DNA of 64,000 nt from Burkholderia contaminans (GTDB lineage Bacteria > Pseudomonadota > Gammaproteobacteria > Burkholderiales > Burkholderiaceae): the NCBI RefSeq assembly GCF_029633825.1, contig NZ_CP090640.1, forward strand, positions 1,426,001 to 1,490,000. Reading direction: 5' to 3'. A program made the translations under genes and the position numbers. Positions 27,702 through 37,148 of this stretch are shown piece after piece. Each line of letters starts with the position of its first letter. Positions within the stretch are counted from its first letter, which is position 1. Under the pieces are notes generated by a model. That model searched no databases. It was not told the origin of the DNA and was given only the letters and a program-made list of their open reading frames with translations.

Positions 27702-27723
27702 GGAAGCCTCGCGCGAGGCTTCC
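27702..27723. repeat. Perfect 22-bp palindrome between hisA and hisF
   Basis: GGAAGCCTCGC is followed directly by its reverse complement GCGAGGCTTCC. It sits in the 105-base hisA-hisF spacer. No T tract follows, so it is not a standard terminator. Confidence 0.6.
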
Positions 27724-27761
27724 GTAACCGGCCGTCCCAGCGCGGCATTTGGCGCAACATC

Positions 27762-28535
27762 ATGGCTCTAGCTAAACGCATCATCCCCTGCCTGGACGTG
27801 ACTGCCGGGCGTGTCGTCAAGGGCGTCAATTTCGTCGAGCTGCGCGATGCCGGCGATCCCGTCGAAATCGCGCGCCGCTACGACGACCAGGGCGCCGACG
27901 AACTGACCTTCCTCGACATCACCGCGACGTCCGACCAGCGCGACCTGATCCTGCCGATCATCGAGGCCGTCGCGTCGCAGGTCTTCATTCCGCTGACCGT
28001 CGGCGGCGGCGTGCGCGCCGTCGAGGACGTGCGGCGCCTGCTGAACGCGGGCGCGGACAAGGTCAGCATGAATTCGTCTGCAGTCGCGAACCCGCAGCTC
28101 GTGCGCGACGCGGCCGACAAGTACGGCTCGCAGTGCATCGTCGTCGCGATCGACGCGAAGCGCGTGTCGGCCGATGGCGAGACGCCGCGCTGGGAAGTCT
28201 TCACGCACGGCGGCCGCAAGAACACGGGCCTCGACGCGATCGAATGGGCGCGCAAGATGGCCGAGCTCGGCGCGGGCGAGATCCTGCTCACGAGCATGGA
28301 CCGCGACGGCACCAAGTCCGGCTTCGACCTCGCGCTCACGCGCGGCGTGTCGGATGCAGTGCCGGTGCCGGTGATCGCGTCGGGCGGCGTCGGTTGCCTG
28401 CAGGATCTCGCGGACGGCATCAAGGACGGCCGCGCCGATGCGGTGCTGGCCGCGAGCATCTTCCACTACGGCGAGCACACGGTCGGCGAGGCGAAGCGCT
28501 TCATGGCCGACCAGGGCATCCCGGTGAGGCTGTGA
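27762..28535 (+). CDS. hisF: Imidazole glycerol phosphate synthase, cyclase subunit
   Basis: This 257-aa barrel closes the imidazole ring using ammonia from HisH and releases AICAR. The start at 27762 gives the standard [68 protein letters not shown] and [20 protein letters not shown] are conserved; Asp in PCLDV and in SMDRDG are catalytic. Its stop overlaps the hisI start. Confidence 0.97.
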   Translation: MALAKRIIPCLDVTAGRVVKGVNFVELRDAGDPVEIARRYDDQGADELTFLDITATSDQRDLILPIIEAVASQVFIPLTVGGGVRAVEDVRRLLNAGADKVSMNSSAVANPQLVRDAADKYGSQCIVVAIDAKRVSADGETPRWEVFTHGGRKNTGLDAIEWARKMAELGAGEILLTSMDRDGTKSGFDLALTRGVSDAVPVPVIASGGVGCLQDLADGIKDGRADAVLAASIFHYGEHTVGEAKRFMADQGIPVRL

Positions 28536-28951
28536 TGAATACGGAAACGAATGCATTGCCCGCGTGGCTCGACAAGGTCCGCTGGGACGACAACGGCCTC
28601 GTGCCGGTGATCGCGCAGGAGGCGTCGACGAACGACGTGCTGATGTTCGCGTGGATGAACCGCGAGGCACTGGCGAAGACGATCGAGACGCAGCGCGCGG
28701 TCTACTATTCGCGCTCGCGCAAGCGCCTGTGGTTCAAGGGCGAGGAGTCGGGCCACGTGCAGCACGTGCACGAGGTGCGGCTCGACTGCGACGAGGACGT
28801 CGTGCTGCTGAAGGTCGAGCAGGTGTCGGGCATCGCGTGCCACACCGGCCGGCATTCGTGCTTCTTCCAGAAATTCGAAGGCACCGTCGACAGCGGCGAC
28901 TGGGTCGCGGTCGAACCGGTGCTGAAAGATCCCGAACACATCTACAAATGA
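28535..28951 (+). CDS. hisI: Phosphoribosyl-AMP cyclohydrolase
   Basis: This 138-aa protein is a stand-alone HisI, not fused to HisE as in enterobacteria. [54 protein letters not shown] and [13 protein letters not shown] include the metal-binding Asp and Cys residues. It hydrolyses the adenine ring of PR-AMP, the third step of the pathway. It overlaps hisF and hisE by a few bases at each end. Confidence 0.96.
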   Translation: MNTETNALPAWLDKVRWDDNGLVPVIAQEASTNDVLMFAWMNREALAKTIETQRAVYYSRSRKRLWFKGEESGHVQHVHEVRLDCDEDVVLLKVEQVSGIACHTGRHSCFFQKFEGTVDSGDWVAVEPVLKDPEHIYK

Positions 28952-29313
28952 CGCAATCGACCGAAGACACGCTGCTGCGCCTCGCGGCCGTGATCGATAG
29001 CCGCAAGGGCGGCGATCCCGATCAATCGTACGTATCGCGCCTGTTCCACAAGGGCGACGACGCGGTGCTGAAGAAGATCGGCGAAGAGGCGACGGAAGTC
29101 GTGCTGGCTGCGAAGGACGTGCGCCAGGGCGGCGCGCCGACCGCACTCGTCGGCGAGGTGGCCGACCTGTGGTTCCACTGCCTCGTGATGCTGTCGCATT
29201 TCGACTTGAGCCCGGCCGACGTGATCGCGGAGCTCGAGCGCCGCGAAGGGCTGTCGGGTATCGAGGAGAAGGCCCTGCGCAAGCGTCGCGAGCGCGAGGA
29301 AAACGGCGGGTGA
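28948..29313 (+). CDS. hisE: Phosphoribosyl-ATP pyrophosphatase
   Basis: This 121-aa MazG-like all-alpha pyrophosphatase carries out the second step of histidine synthesis. [26 protein letters not shown] has the EExxE-type metal site and [15 protein letters not shown] the second acidic site. The ATG overlaps the hisI stop. It is the last his gene of the cluster. Confidence 0.95.
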   Translation: MTQSTEDTLLRLAAVIDSRKGGDPDQSYVSRLFHKGDDAVLKKIGEEATEVVLAAKDVRQGGAPTALVGEVADLWFHCLVMLSHFDLSPADVIAELERREGLSGIEEKALRKRREREENGG

Positions 29314-29382
29314 CAGCCCCTTGTCGCGGGATGGCCACAGTGCGGTAAGCTGTAAGAATTGTCATCTAACGGGGGTAGCATC

Positions 29383-29775
29383 ATGACCGATACGCCAAGC
29401 CAGTTTCCGCCGCCGTCGGTGCCGGGGGCCGCGGACGCCGAGCGCCTGAACGGGCTGCGCACGCTGACTCACGTGCTCTACGGCCTCTATGCGTTTCATT
29501 GGCTGACGGGCGGCGTCACGGGCATCATCGCGATCATCATCAACTACGTGAAGCGCGACGATGTGGCCGGTACGCCGTATGCGGCTCACTTCGAGTGGCA
29601 GATCCGCACGTTCTGGCGTGCGCTGATTGCGTACGTGATCGGGTTCGCGCTGATGTTCGTGGTGATCGGATTCGCGGTGATGTTTGTCACATGGATTTGG
29701 ACGCTGTACCGTATCATCAAGGGTTGGCTGTACCTGAACGACAACAAGCCGCTCGATCCGCAGGCCTGGTTCTGA
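29383..29775 (+). CDS. Small membrane protein, DUF4870-like
   Basis: This 130-aa protein has three hydrophobic segments (LTHVLYGLYAFHWLTGGVTG, IIAIIINYVKRD and the stretch after FWRALIAYVIGFALM), followed by WTLYRIIKGWLYLNDNKPL. The layout, with an ARTLTHxLYG-like start and a RIxKGWLxL end, resembles DUF4870 proteins. The function is unknown. The ATG at 29383 follows a GGGGG-rich site. Confidence 0.75.
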   Translation: MTDTPSQFPPPSVPGAADAERLNGLRTLTHVLYGLYAFHWLTGGVTGIIAIIINYVKRDDVAGTPYAAHFEWQIRTFWRALIAYVIGFALMFVVIGFAVMFVTWIWTLYRIIKGWLYLNDNKPLDPQAWF

Positions 29776-29806
29776 CCGGCCGCGGGCGGGCGTCTGCAGG
29801 AGCAAC

Positions 29807-30172
29807 ATGAGTCACGATCCGAATTGCCTGTTCTGCAAGATCGCGGCAGGCGAGATCCCGAGCACGAAGGTGCACGAGGATGACGAATTCGTCGCGTTCC
29901 GCGACATCCGCCCGGCGGCCGAGACACACGTGCTCGTGATTCCGCGCCAGCATCTGCCGACGCTGTCGGCGGCGAACGACGCCGATGCGCCGATGCTCGG
30001 CCGGCTGATGCTGCTCGTCTCGCGTCTCGCCAGCCAGCTCGGCGTCGCGTATACGGGAGGCGAAACCGGTTTCCGTACGGTGATCAACACGGGCCCGGGC
30101 GGCGGGCAGGAGGTCTACCACCTGCACGCGCATATCCTGGCCGGCCCGCGCCCCTGGCAGCGGATGGGTTGA
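29807..30172 (+). CDS. HIT-family nucleotide hydrolase (HinT-like)
   Basis: This 121-aa histidine triad protein has the opening CLFCKIAAGEIPSTKVHEDD, RDIRPAAETHVLVIPR, and the active-site triad HLHAHILAG near the C-terminus. HinT-type proteins hydrolyse purine nucleoside phosphoramidates. It lies just upstream of tatA, an arrangement common in betaproteobacteria downstream of hisE. Confidence 0.93.
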   Translation: MSHDPNCLFCKIAAGEIPSTKVHEDDEFVAFRDIRPAAETHVLVIPRQHLPTLSAANDADAPMLGRLMLLVSRLASQLGVAYTGGETGFRTVINTGPGGGQEVYHLHAHILAGPRPWQRMG

Positions 30173-30265
30173 CGGCGCGGGGCGTTTCCCCGCATCGATG
30201 GTCGAAGCCGGCGCGTTGCCGGCGATTTACGCCGCCTGGCGGCGTGGTTGAGGAGAGGTTTCATC

Positions 30266-30496
30266 ATGGGTGGATTGAGCATTTGGCACTGGCTGATCGT
30301 GCTGCTGATCGTCGCGCTGGTTTTCGGTACCAAGAAGCTGCGCAACATCGGCAACGATCTCGGCAGCGCCGTGAAGGGTTTCAAGGACGGCATGAAGGAC
30401 GGTGAAGCACCGGCGGACGCGCAGCAACTGCCGCGTTCGGGCTCGGTCGACGTCAACGCGAAGGAAACGACGCGTTCCGACTCGAACAAGGCGTAA
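30266..30496 (+). CDS. tatA: Twin-arginine translocase subunit TatA
   Basis: This 76-aa protein begins [20 protein letters not shown], the TatA transmembrane helix, followed by the [21 protein letters not shown] amphipathic helix. TatA forms the protein-conducting pore for folded proteins. The start at 30266 follows GAGAGG and gives the canonical MGG start. Confidence 0.95.
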   Translation: MGGLSIWHWLIVLLIVALVFGTKKLRNIGNDLGSAVKGFKDGMKDGEAPADAQQLPRSGSVDVNAKETTRSDSNKA

Positions 30497-30522
30497 CGCC
30501 GTTACGCTGACAGGCATTCGCG

Positions 30523-31044
30523 ATGCTGGATCTCGGTCTTTCGAAGATGGCGCTGATCGGCGTCGTCGCGCTCGTGGTGCTCGGCCCCGAGCGCCTGCCG
30601 CGCGTTGCGCGTACGGCAGGCGCGCTGTTCGGCCGTGCGCAGCGGTACATCAACGACGTGAAGGCCGAGGTCTCGCGCGAAATCGAACTCGACGCGCTGC
30701 GGACGATGAAGACCGATTTCGAGACGGCCGCGCGCAATGTCGAGACGACGATTCACGACAACCTGCGTGAGCACGAGAAGGACCTGAACGACACGTGGCA
30801 TTCCGCGGTCGGCAGTCTCAACGAAGCGGCGGGCGACGCCGGTTCGACGGGTTCCGACATGCCGTCGTGGCGCGGCAGTACGGCCGCGCTCGCGCCGAAG
30901 CGCCGCAACTGGCGCGTCAAGCAGGCGGCTGCGCCTGCCTGGTACAAGCGCGCGACCACCCGCCGTACGCACGTGCAGTCGGGCGCCGCGCGTGTCGCGC
31001 GCCACCAGCCGGCCAGCCTGCGCCGGCCGACGCGCTTCTTCTGA
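30523..31044 (+). CDS. tatB: Twin-arginine translocase subunit TatB
   Basis: This 173-aa protein has MLDLGLSKMALIGVVALVVL and GPERLPRVARTAGALFGRAQ, the Glu-Pro type hinge and amphipathic helix of TatB. Its C-terminal region is longer than TatA and basic. With TatC it forms the receptor for twin-arginine signal peptides. Confidence 0.94.
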   Translation: MLDLGLSKMALIGVVALVVLGPERLPRVARTAGALFGRAQRYINDVKAEVSREIELDALRTMKTDFETAARNVETTIHDNLREHEKDLNDTWHSAVGSLNEAAGDAGSTGSDMPSWRGSTAALAPKRRNWRVKQAAAPAWYKRATTRRTHVQSGAARVARHQPASLRRPTRFF

Positions 31045-31085
31045 GTCGAGCGCATGCTCGCTCGTCAATCCTACCGAGGGCCGGT

Positions 31086-31874
31086 GTGAGCGACCCCCAG
31101 CAGAACCCGGGCGACGCCCCGGAAGAAACCTTCATTTCCCATCTCGTCGAGCTTCGCGATCGCATCATTCGCGCGGGCGCGGCCGTGATCGTCGTGTTCC
31201 TCGGGCTCGTCTACTGGGCGCCCGACATCTTCCGGCTGCTCGCGCGGCCGCTGATGGAGAACCTGCCGAAAGACGGCAAGATGATCGTCACCGACGTCAC
31301 CGGCTCGTTCTTCGTGCCGATGAAGGTCACGATGCTCGTCGCGCTGGTGATCGCGCTGCCGATCGTGCTGTACCAGATCTGGGCATTCGTCGCGCCGGGG
31401 TTGTACCAGCACGAGAAGAAGCTCGTCGCGCCGCTCGTCGGCAGCAGCTACCTGCTGTTCCTGTGCGGGATGGCGTTCGCGTACTTCCTCGTGTTCCCGA
31501 CGATCTTCCGCGTGATGGCGCACTACAACGCGCCGCTTGGCGCGGAAATGACAACCGACATCGACAACTACCTGAGCTTCGTGCTCGGGATGTTCATCGC
31601 GTTCGGGGTCACGTTCGAGGTGCCGATCGTCGTCGTGCTGCTCGTCCGGATGGGCGTGCTGTCGCTGAAGAAGCTGAAGGAAATGCGGCCGTACGTGATC
31701 GTCGGCGCGTTCGTCGTCGCGGCGGTCGTCACGCCGCCGGACGTGTTCTCGCAACTGATGCTCGCATTGCCGCTGGTCGTGCTGTTCGAGATCGGGCTGC
31801 TGGCCGCGCGGTTCTTCGTGCCGAAGAAGCCGGCCGAGGAAGGCGAGGCGGGGAACGGCGAAGCCGCCAGTTGA
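31086..31874 (+). CDS. tatC: Twin-arginine translocase subunit TatC
   Basis: This 262-aa six-helix membrane protein is read from the GTG at 31086 (MSDPQQNPGD). FISHLVELRDRIIRAG, PMKVTMLVALVIALPIVLYQIWAF, VAPGLYQHEKK and VVTPPDVFSQLMLALPLVVLFEIGLL are TatC hallmarks. It recognises Tat substrates such as the Rieske protein encoded 3 kb downstream. Confidence 0.95.
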   Translation: MSDPQQNPGDAPEETFISHLVELRDRIIRAGAAVIVVFLGLVYWAPDIFRLLARPLMENLPKDGKMIVTDVTGSFFVPMKVTMLVALVIALPIVLYQIWAFVAPGLYQHEKKLVAPLVGSSYLLFLCGMAFAYFLVFPTIFRVMAHYNAPLGAEMTTDIDNYLSFVLGMFIAFGVTFEVPIVVVLLVRMGVLSLKKLKEMRPYVIVGAFVVAAVVTPPDVFSQLMLALPLVVLFEIGLLAARFFVPKKPAEEGEAGNGEAAS

Positions 31875-32000
31875 TGAGTGTGCCGGGCGGCGCGCGGCGG
31901 CCGGACCTTCGGCGCCAGGCTTGAGTAAAACCCGGTGAACGTAGTCGGCCGGGGGGCGGATGGCGGGGCCATCTTCCTGGCAACAAGTTTTTTCGATACA

Positions 32001-32036
32001 AAGTAAAAGGGCAGCCAACCGGCTGCCCTTTTACTT
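32001..32036 (+). terminator. Bidirectional terminator between tatC and the DegS-like gene
   Basis: A perfect 16-bp inverted repeat, AAGTAAAAGGGCAGCC with GGCTGCCCTTTTACTT, flanks an AACC loop. The T-run on one side and A-run on the other fit termination in both directions for convergent genes. Confidence 0.88.
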
Positions 32037-32084
32037 TCAGACGGTGGTATCCGGGGCATGCGGCCGTGCGCCGCTCGCCGGACG

Positions 32085-33290
32085 TCACTCCGTATCGCTG
32101 TCCTGCTCGTCGAGCGTCTGCTTCGGCGGCGGCGGGCGCTTGCCGATCACGACGCTCACATCGAGCTCCTTGCCCTTGCGCACGACGTGCACCTTGGTCG
32201 GCGTGCCGGGCTTGATCTGCGCGACGGTGTTCAGCAGCTTCGTGGTGTCGGTGATCTCGTCGCCGTTGACCGAGACCAGGATGTCGCCCGGCTTGATGCC
32301 GGCCTTGTCGGCCGGGCCGCCCTGCAGCACGCCGGCGACGATCGCGCCCGATTTCTGCGTCAGCCCGAACGACTCGGCGATCTCCGGCGTGACGTCCTGC
32401 GGCTCGACGCCGATCCAGCCGCGCGTGACCGAGCCCGTCGTGATGATGCTTTCGAGCACCGTGCGCGCGGTCGACACGGGGATCGCGAAGCCGATGCCGA
32501 GCGAGCCGCCCGAACGCGAGTAGATCGCAGTGTTGATGCCGAGCAGGTTGCCGTTCACGTCGACCAGCGCGCCGCCCGAGTTGCCGGGGTTGATCGGCGC
32601 ATCGGTCTGGATGAAGTTCTCGAACGTGTTGATGCCGAGGTGGTTGCGGCCCAGCGCGCTGATGATCCCCATCGTGACCGTCTGGCCGACGCCGAACGGG
32701 TTGCCGATCGCGAGTACGACATCGCCGACCCGCGACTGGTCCGAGCGGCCGAGCGTGATCGTCGGCAGGTTCGTCATGTTGATCTTCAGCACCGCGAGAT
32801 CGGTCTCGGGATCGCTGCCGATCACCTTCGCGGTGGCGGTGCGGCCGTCGGCGAGCGCGACTTCGATCTGGTCGGCGCCGTCCACGACGTGCTGGTTCGT
32901 TAGAATGTAACCTTCAGGGCTCACGATAACGCCCGAGCCAAGGTTCGCGGCCGGTTCGTCCTGCTGCTTGCGGGCGTTGCGGTCGCCGAAGAAGTAGCGG
33001 AACAGCGGATCTTTCGCGCGCGGGTCGGGCGGTAGCGAGCCGTCCTTGCTGGAGAATACGTTGACGACGGCCGGCATCGCCTTTTGCGCGGCTTCGGCGT
33101 ACGACGTGGTCGCCGGTGCGCCGCCGATGCCCGGCGCGACTTCTCGCAGCGCAACGATCGGCGTGGCGAGCTGCTTGCCGAGCTGTCCTTGCCGTTGCAG
33201 CCATTGCGGCTTGAGCGTCACGACGATGAACATCAGCGCGAGCAGTACGGTGACCGCCTGCGCGAAGAACAGCCAGAAGCGTCTAAGCAT
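32085..33290 (-). CDS. Trypsin-like periplasmic serine protease with one PDZ domain (DegS/HtrA family)
   Basis: This 401-aa protein has an N-terminal membrane anchor ([20 protein letters not shown]). The protease domain has the triad His in [11 protein letters not shown], Asp in ETDLAVLKI and Ser in [13 protein letters not shown] single PDZ domain ([33 protein letters not shown]) follows. One PDZ and an uncleaved anchor fit DegS-like stress sensing better than DegP/MucD, which have two. The end is Pro- and acid-rich. Confidence 0.88.
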   Translation of the reverse strand: MLRRFWLFFAQAVTVLLALMFIVVTLKPQWLQRQGQLGKQLATPIVALREVAPGIGGAPATTSYAEAAQKAMPAVVNVFSSKDGSLPPDPRAKDPLFRYFFGDRNARKQQDEPAANLGSGVIVSPEGYILTNQHVVDGADQIEVALADGRTATAKVIGSDPETDLAVLKINMTNLPTITLGRSDQSRVGDVVLAIGNPFGVGQTVTMGIISALGRNHLGINTFENFIQTDAPINPGNSGGALVDVNGNLLGINTAIYSRSGGSLGIGFAIPVSTARTVLESIITTGSVTRGWIGVEPQDVTPEIAESFGLTQKSGAIVAGVLQGGPADKAGIKPGDILVSVNGDEITDTTKLLNTVAQIKPGTPTKVHVVRKGKELDVSVVIGKRPPPPKQTLDEQDSDTE

Positions 33291-33311
33291 CTGAATGGAT
33301 TAGAGGTTTAT

Positions 33312-34058
33312 ATGGATCGGATCGAACTTGAATTGTACTTGAACAATACCCTTGAAACCGCGCGCTTCAAGGACTATTGCCCGAATGGCCTCCAGGTCGA
33401 GGGGCGTCGCAAGATCGAGAAGATCGCCACCGGCGTGACGGCGTCGGTCGCGTTTCTCGAAGCCGCGCTCGAATGGGGGGCGGATGCCGTGCTGGTCCAT
33501 CACGGCTATTTCTGGCGCAACGAACCGCCGCAGATCACGGGCCGCAAGTACCAGCGCCTGAAGCTGCTGCTCGCGAACGACCTGAACCTCTTTGCGTTCC
33601 ACCTGCCGCTCGACGCGCATCCCGAATACGGCAACAACGCCCAGCTCGGCGAGCGGCTCGGCCTGATCGGCGAGCAGCGGTTCGGCGAAGGCGACCTCGG
33701 CTGGATGGCGACGCTGCCGATGCCCGTCACGCTCGAGCACTTCGTCGCGAAGGTCGAGCGTACGCTCGGCCGCACGCCGCTCGTGCTCGGTGATCCGGAC
33801 ATGCAGTTGCGCCGCATCGGGTGGTGCACGGGCGCCGCGCAAAGCTATTTCGACGCGGCGATCGACGCGGGCGCGGACGTGTTCCTGACCGGCGAGGTGT
33901 CCGAATACGTGACGCATACGGCTGCCGAGAGCGGCGTCGCGTTCGTTGCGGCAGGGCACCATGCGACCGAGCGCTACGGAATCCAGGCACTTGGCGCCCA
34001 CTTGTCCGAAGAATTCGATATCGAACACCTTTTTATCGATATTCATAACCCCGTCTGA
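33312..34058 (+). CDS. Nif3-like dinuclear metal centre protein (YbgI family)
   Basis: This 248-aa protein of the Nif3/DUF34 family has [10 protein letters not shown], the metal-binding VLVHHGYFW and [17 protein letters not shown], and the closing [10 protein letters not shown], whose histidines fill the di-metal site. E. coli YbgI belongs here. Its cellular role is not firmly known. It diverges from the protease gene with only 21 bases between starts. Confidence 0.92.
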   Translation: MDRIELELYLNNTLETARFKDYCPNGLQVEGRRKIEKIATGVTASVAFLEAALEWGADAVLVHHGYFWRNEPPQITGRKYQRLKLLLANDLNLFAFHLPLDAHPEYGNNAQLGERLGLIGEQRFGEGDLGWMATLPMPVTLEHFVAKVERTLGRTPLVLGDPDMQLRRIGWCTGAAQSYFDAAIDAGADVFLTGEVSEYVTHTAAESGVAFVAAGHHATERYGIQALGAHLSEEFDIEHLFIDIHNPV

Positions 34059-34151
34059 ATGCCGGATTTGCGGCAGCGCATCGAAATTTCGCAATGTAGC
34101 GAACACTTAAAAGCGAAATGATTTAATCGCTCCGATAGTGGGGGAAAACCC

Positions 34152-34180
34152 TTGACTATCAATCACTTCGAAGGGATTTT
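34152..34180 (+). promoter_or_regulatory. Possible promoter of petABC
   Basis: TTGACT at 34152 is a good -35 hexamer in the gap before petA. The -10 at 17 bases (GATTTT) is poor, so the call is tentative. Confidence 0.3.
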
Positions 34181-34276
34181 CATCTCCGGGCCTTGTAAAT
34201 GGCGACTCCATTCGCGCAAACTAGCGGCGGAATGAAAAGTCGTGACGGAAAATCCAACTCAGAAGTGGGGCGTGTG

Positions 34277-34897
34277 ATGCGAGACAAGGAAGAGAAACGC
34301 GTCGACAGCGGCCGCCGTACCTGGCTGATTGCGACATCCGTAGCAGGTGGCGTGGGAGGCGTAGCCACCGTCATACCTTTCGCGGCGTCGCTTGCGCCGT
34401 CCGCGAAAGCGAAAGCGGCCGGTGCACCGGTCGAAGTCGACATCAGCGGGCTGAAGCCCGGTGAAATGGTGACCGTTCCGTGGCGCGGCAAGCCGGTGTG
34501 GATCCTGAACCGCACCGACGCAATGCTGGCCGACGTGGTCAAGGCCGACAAGGAAGTGGCCGATCCGACCACCGAAAAGCCCTATACGATGCCGTTGCCC
34601 GCGTATTGCGCGAACGAATATCGCGCGCGGGCCGATCGCAAGAACATTCTCGTCGTGATGGCCGTGTGTACGCACCTCGGCTGCACGCCAAGCCAACGCT
34701 TCACGCCGGGTCCGCAGCCGAACCTGCCGGACGACTGGCCGGGCGGCTTCCTCTGCCCGTGCCATGGTTCGACCTACGACCTCGCCGGCCGTGTGTTCAA
34801 GAACAAACCGGCGCCTCAGAATCTCGACATCCCGCCCTACATGTTCACGTCGGCAACGACCCTCGTGATCGGCAAGGACGAGAAAGGAGAAGCGTGA
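34277..34897 (+). CDS. petA: Ubiquinol-cytochrome c reductase Rieske iron-sulfur subunit
   Basis: The protein has 206 aa from the ATG at 34277, which gives a standard start MRDKEEKRVDSGRRTWL with a twin-arginine motif and a membrane helix; an in-frame ATG at 34199 is less likely. The 2Fe-2S ligands are in CTHLGC and CPCHGSTYD. It is the high-potential electron acceptor from quinol in the bc1 complex and is probably exported by the Tat system encoded upstream. It overlaps petB (ATG within TGATG at 34895). Confidence 0.94.
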   Translation: MRDKEEKRVDSGRRTWLIATSVAGGVGGVATVIPFAASLAPSAKAKAAGAPVEVDISGLKPGEMVTVPWRGKPVWILNRTDAMLADVVKADKEVADPTTEKPYTMPLPAYCANEYRARADRKNILVVMAVCTHLGCTPSQRFTPGPQPNLPDDWPGGFLCPCHGSTYDLAGRVFKNKPAPQNLDIPPYMFTSATTLVIGKDEKGEA

Positions 34898-36276
34898 TGG
34901 CCGACAACAAGGAAGTCTCCACGACAGGTCTCACCGGCTGGATCGATCAGCGCTTCCCGCTCACGTCCACCTGGAAGAAGCACGTTTCCGAGTACTACGC
35001 GCCGAAGAACTTCAACTTCTGGTACTTCTTCGGCTCCCTCGCGCTGCTGGTGCTCGTCAACCAGATCGTCACGGGCATCTTCCTGACGATGAACTACAAG
35101 CCCGACTCGACGCTCGCGTTTGCGTCGGTCGAGTACATCATGCGCGAGGTGCCGTGGGGCTGGCTGATCCGCTACATGCACTCCACGGGCGCGTCGATGT
35201 TCTTCGTGGTCGTTTATCTGCACATGTTTCGCGGGCTGCTTTACGGGTCGTACCGCAAGCCGCGCGAGCTCGTGTGGATCTTCGGCTGCGCGATCTTCCT
35301 GTGCCTGATGGCCGAGGCGTTCTTCGGCTACCTGCTGCCGTGGGGCCAGATGTCGTTCTGGGGTGCGCAGGTGATCGTGAACCTGTTCTCGGCGATCCCG
35401 TTCGTCGGCCCCGACCTGTCGTTGTGGATTCGCGGCGACTACGTCGTGTCGGACGTCACGCTGAACCGCTTCTTCGCGTTCCACGTGATCGCGATTCCGC
35501 TCGTGCTGGTCGGCCTCGTGATCGCGCACCTCGTTGCGCTGCACGAAGTGGGCTCGAACAACCCGGACGGCATCGAGATCAAGGCGAAGAAGGACGACAA
35601 CGGCATTCCGCTCGACGGCATCCCGTTCCACCCGTACTACTCGGTGCACGATTTCCTCGGCGTGTGCGTGTTCCTGATGGTGTTCGCGCTGATCGTGTTC
35701 TTCTCGCCGGAAATGGGCGGCTACTTCCTCGAGGCGAACAACTTCGTCCCGGCGAACCCGCTGCAGACGCCGCCCGAGATCGCGCCGGTCTGGTACTTCA
35801 CCGCGTTCTACGCGATGCTGCGCGCGACCACCGACCCGTTCAAGATCGTGCTGATGATCGTGATCGTGCTGCTCGGCGTGCTCGCGCTGATCCGCGCGCG
35901 CGGCAAGTGGAAGGTCAGCCTGCCGGTGCTGGCCGCGGCGATCGTCGTGTTCATGTACCTGACGGAGTCGAAGTTCTGGGGCGTCGTCGTGATGGGGTCG
36001 GCGGTGATCACGCTGTTCTTCCTGCCGTGGCTCGACCGCAGCCCGGTGAAGTCGATCCGCTACCGGCCGCTGTTCCACAAGGTGTTTCTCGGGATCTTCG
36101 TCGTGGCGTTCCTGACCCTCGGGTTCCTGGGCACGCGACCGCCATCGCCGGCCTCGACACTGATCGCGCAGGCCTGTGCGCTGATCTACTTCGCGTTCTT
36201 CCTCGGCATGCCCGTCTGGACGCCGCTTGGCACGTTCAAGCAGCCGCCGGAGCGGGTGCGCTTCAAGCCCCATTAA
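34897..36276 (+). CDS. petB: Ubiquinol-cytochrome c reductase cytochrome b
   Basis: This 459-aa protein has eight or more membrane helices. The b-heme histidines lie in RYMHSTGASMFFVVVYLHMF and in FAFHVIAIPLVLVGLVIAHL. YRKPRELVWIFG, GYLLPWGQMSFWGAQV and the Qo-site PEIAPVWYFTAFYAMLR (the PEWY-type motif appears as PVWY) are present. It oxidises ubiquinol and passes electrons to the Rieske centre and the low-potential hemes. Confidence 0.96.
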   Translation: MADNKEVSTTGLTGWIDQRFPLTSTWKKHVSEYYAPKNFNFWYFFGSLALLVLVNQIVTGIFLTMNYKPDSTLAFASVEYIMREVPWGWLIRYMHSTGASMFFVVVYLHMFRGLLYGSYRKPRELVWIFGCAIFLCLMAEAFFGYLLPWGQMSFWGAQVIVNLFSAIPFVGPDLSLWIRGDYVVSDVTLNRFFAFHVIAIPLVLVGLVIAHLVALHEVGSNNPDGIEIKAKKDDNGIPLDGIPFHPYYSVHDFLGVCVFLMVFALIVFFSPEMGGYFLEANNFVPANPLQTPPEIAPVWYFTAFYAMLRATTDPFKIVLMIVIVLLGVLALIRARGKWKVSLPVLAAAIVVFMYLTESKFWGVVVMGSAVITLFFLPWLDRSPVKSIRYRPLFHKVFLGIFVVAFLTLGFLGTRPPSPASTLIAQACALIYFAFFLGMPVWTPLGTFKQPPERVRFKPH

Positions 36277-36297
36277 CGTGAGCGAGGAGAGAACGAC

Positions 36298-37056
36298 ATG
36301 AAGAAACTGCTTTCGACACTCGCGCTGATCGGGGCGACCGCCTGTGCGCTGCTGGTGGCGCCGGCGGTTCGGGCGGAAGGTAATTTTCCGCTCGACCGGG
36401 CGCCCGATAACACGGAAAATCTCGTTTCGCTTCAGCACGGCGCGCAATTGTTTGTAAACTATTGCCTGAACTGCCACAGCGCGAACCTGATGCGCTACAA
36501 CCGTCTGACGGATCTGGGCATATCCCAGAAGGAGATCGAAAAGAATCTCCTGTTCACGACCGACAAGGTCGGCAACACGATGTCCGTTGCGATGCGGCCC
36601 GAAGACGCGAAGAACTGGCTCGGCACCTCGCCGCCCGACCTGTCGGTCGAGGAGCGTGCGCGCGGCCGCGACTGGCTGTATACGTATCTGCGGAGTTTCT
36701 ACCGCGACGACACGCGGCCGAGCGGCTGGAACAACGCGGTGTTCGAGAACGTCGGCATGCCTCATGTACTGTGGCAGCTGCAGGGGCAGCGCACCGCCAA
36801 ATTCGAAGACAAGACGGACGAGGAGACGGGCGAGAAGGTCCATACGCTCGTCGGCTTCCAGCAGGTCACACCGGGGACACTGTCCGCAGTGGATTATGAT
36901 TCTGCGGTTGCCGACCTGGTGGCGTACATGACCTGGATGTCCGAGCCGGCTCAGCAGACCCGCAAACGCCTCGGCGTATGGGTGCTGATCTTTCTCGGTG
37001 TCCTGACTTTCCTGGCCTGGCGGCTCAATGCCGCGTACTGGAAAGATATCAAGTAA
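36298..37056 (+). CDS. petC: Ubiquinol-cytochrome c reductase cytochrome c1
   Basis: This 252-aa cytochrome has a signal peptide (LSTLALIGATACALLVAPAVRA), the heme c site CLNCH in YCLNCHSANLMRYN, the axial Met region GNTMSVAMRPEDA, and a C-terminal anchor LGVWVLIFLGVLTFLAW. It transfers electrons from the Rieske protein to soluble cytochrome c. It follows petB by 21 bases and completes the minimal three-subunit bc1 complex. Confidence 0.96.
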   Translation: MKKLLSTLALIGATACALLVAPAVRAEGNFPLDRAPDNTENLVSLQHGAQLFVNYCLNCHSANLMRYNRLTDLGISQKEIEKNLLFTTDKVGNTMSVAMRPEDAKNWLGTSPPDLSVEERARGRDWLYTYLRSFYRDDTRPSGWNNAVFENVGMPHVLWQLQGQRTAKFEDKTDEETGEKVHTLVGFQQVTPGTLSAVDYDSAVADLVAYMTWMSEPAQQTRKRLGVWVLIFLGVLTFLAWRLNAAYWKDIK

Positions 37057-37073
37057 TCACGCCTGACCGGCGT

Positions 37074-37132
37074 GGGGCCGGCGCAAGGTGGAACCCCGCA
37101 AGGAGTTCGCCGCGTGCCGGCCCTCGGCTTTT
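37074..37132 (+). terminator. Possible terminator between petC and sspA
   Basis: GGGGCCGGC near 37074 can pair with GCCGGCCC at 37116-37123, and CTCGGCTTTTTTG follows. The loop is long (over 30 bases), so this may be a leader structure of sspA rather than a simple terminator. Confidence 0.4.
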
Positions 37133-37148
37133 TTGAGGAAACGCAAAC

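Noticed and set aside
34199-34276. Longer Rieske protein start at 34199
   Set aside because: The added residues precede the twin-arginine signal and would bury it; the ATG at 34277 gives the usual family N-terminus.
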